Assembly (NCBI RefSeq): GCF_014201905.1
Contig: NZ_JACHFM010000006.1
Coordinates: 62,001-126,000 of the forward strand
Source: Amaricoccus macauensis
GTDB lineage: Bacteria > Pseudomonadota > Alphaproteobacteria > Rhodobacterales > Rhodobacteraceae
Reading direction: 5' to 3'
DNA length: 64,000 nucleotides
Positions 62,993-64,000 of the stretch are shown here, piece after piece; the first letter of the stretch is position 1, and every line of letters starts with the position of its first letter. The position numbers and the translations under genes were made by a program. The notes under the pieces were generated by a model. That model was not told where the DNA came from and searched no databases. It was given only the letters and a program-made list of their open reading frames with translations.

Positions 62993-63002
62993 GTCCGGGG
63001 TC

Positions 63003-63449
63003 TCAGCGTTGCGGGAACAGGAAGGCGAAGGCGATGCGTCGCCGCCAGGATGGCGTGAGCGGTTCCTCGATCACGCCGAGCCGCTCATAGGCGTGGAGGA
63101 AGGTGTCGGGTCCGGTAAGGATCCCGACATGCTTGGCGATCGCGTGTGGCTTCATGCGGAAGAGGACCAGCGCGCCGGGCCCGGCCGCCGCCGGTTCCAC
63201 CTCGATCATCATGCGACGCGCCCCCTCGGCCAGAACCTCGCGCGGCCCTGTCTCGCCCCAGTCGCGACTGTAGGCCGGGATCGGAAACGGCTCGGGGCCG
63301 ACGACCTCGCGCCAGACGCCGCGGGCGAGCCCGAGGCAGTCGCAGCCGACGCCGCGCAAACTCGCCTGGTCGTGGTACGGCGTGCCCAGCCAGGCCCGCG
63401 CGATGGCGATGACGCGCGCGGGGTCGGCCAATGCGAGGGGTTGCGTCAC
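63003..63449 (-). CDS. NlpC/P60 peptidase, GTA orfg14-like
   Basis: 148 residues with the cysteine peptidase core: GVGCDCLGLARGVWRE (Cys38 of DCLGL), KHVGILTGPDTFLHAYERL (His). It cleaves peptidoglycan peptide bonds for tail passage. The start overlaps the DUF2163 stop (ATGA); the megatron follows 10 nt after its stop. Confidence 0.92.
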   Translation of the reverse strand: MTQPLALADPARVIAIARAWLGTPYHDQASLRGVGCDCLGLARGVWREVVGPEPFPIPAYSRDWGETGPREVLAEGARRMMIEVEPAAAGPGALVLFRMKPHAIAKHVGILTGPDTFLHAYERLGVIEEPLTPSWRRRIAFAFLFPQR

Positions 63450-64000
63450 AGTACGCCTCCCTCGTGGCCGCCATCCTTGGTGGCGTAGCGCAGCACCGAG
63501 TCTTGGCCGGGGATGTGCGGGAAGCCGCGGAAATTGACGGTGTTGGCGAACTTGGCGCCGCAGGTCTCCATGCGCTTGTCGCAGCCCGCACGGATGATGA
63601 AGGCGTCGCTCTCGATGATCGCACGCACCGGCGCTTCGAGCAGGGTCAGCACGGCGACGCCATCCGTGACGTCATGGCCCAGTACTTCGGTGCGCCGCCC
63701 CGCGTTTGCGCCGCTGGTCCATTCGAGCGTGCCGAAGGTGAACCAGCCAGACGTGAATGTGCCCAGCCCCGAGGCGGTGAAGGCCCGGTCGCGCAGGAGA
63801 TCGATCACCGCGCCTGTGCCCTTGTAGGCGGGGTTCTCCAGATCGACGCCGCAGCGCGCATCGCCGAGCGCGGCGTCGCAGGTCGCCTGGAACGTACGCC
63901 CCACCGTCTGGCCCAGCACATGGGCGAGCGAGCGCACCTCGGCCACGAAGGCCAGCCGCCCGCGCCGGATCTGGCCGATGGCGCCGCGCCGCATCAACAC
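63446..64000 (-). CDS. DUF2163 protein, GTA orfg13-like, 5' end off the window
   Basis: The last 184 or so codons are seen; the gene continues beyond the right edge. Conserved features include FQATCDAALGDARCGVDLEN and ACDKRMETC-like AGCDKRMETCGAKFANTVNF, with paired Cys typical of GTA/phage DUF2163 and of baseplate hub proteins. It is followed by NlpC/P60 and megatron, which confirms the cluster. Confidence 0.9.
   Translation of the reverse strand: MLMRRGAIGQIRRGRLAFVAEVRSLAHVLGQTVGRTFQATCDAALGDARCGVDLENPAYKGTGAVIDLLRDRAFTASGLGTFTSGWFTFGTLEWTSGANAGRRTEVLGHDVTDGVAVLTLLEAPVRAIIESDAFIIRAGCDKRMETCGAKFANTVNFRGFPHIPGQDSVLRYATKDGGHEGGVL

Overview
The window looks like an alphaproteobacterial chromosome, probably Rhodobacterales. 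The right end (about 57.9-64 kb) carries the tail genes of a gene-transfer-agent-like cluster: a DUF2163 protein, an NlpC/P60 peptidase, a 1321-residue host-specificity/baseplate protein and a DUF2793 protein. This is the order known from Rhodobacter-type GTAs. A relic of the 3' half of an initiator tRNA gene of alphaproteobacterial type lies at 44.7 kb. Most of the rest is accessory DNA.

Region 1 (1-4.36 kb, minus strand) is a candidate three-gene defence operon: an OLD-family ATPase/TOPRIM nuclease, a HamA-like PD-(D/E)xK protein, and a DEAD/DEAH helicase that runs off the left edge. It abuts decayed pieces of trbJ, trbD and trbC (4.46-4.70 kb), left from a second conjugation operon.

Region 2 (4.76-39.3 kb) is the body of a Trb-type integrative conjugative element (ICE). 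It has traG, copG, trbBCDEJ, trbK-alt, trbLFGI and DUF2274 (mating-pair formation and coupling), all on the minus strand. A SnoaL-like gene sits on the opposite strand between trbF and trbG and appears to have removed the trbG start codon. A processing block follows further right: VirD2-like relaxase, methyltransferase, lytic transglycosylase, DUF736, TraF-like peptidase and DUF2840. Then come a C5 cytosine methyltransferase, RepA, an excisionase-like HTH protein and a DUF6499/DUF2285 pair arranged like the frameshift-encoded ICE activator FseA. Between traG and the relaxase lies a resistance cargo: lysR, a tet(G)-like gene with tetR(G) and its operators, a TetR/MFS/oxidoreductase module, an HxlR-FabF module inserted in a broken second lysR, and a floR-like exporter with an apparent cmlA-type leader-peptide attenuator.

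Region 3 (39.3-44.7 kb) has a TfoX pseudogene, a DHA2 exporter with its TetR repressor, a Phd/PemK-type toxin-antitoxin pair and a large serine recombinase. The stop codon of the recombinase lies inside the tRNA(fMet) relic, so this is probably one end of an integrated element.

Region 4 (44.9-57.9 kb) has a DUF6880 protein, a tyrosine integrase, and a type III restriction-modification-like operon: WYL regulator, large SNF2-type helicase, DUF4391, Mod methyltransferase, a Res gene with its motor core deleted, and a GIY-YIG nuclease. GTA-like genes follow on the opposite strand. No CRISPR array, rRNA or intact tRNA gene was seen.
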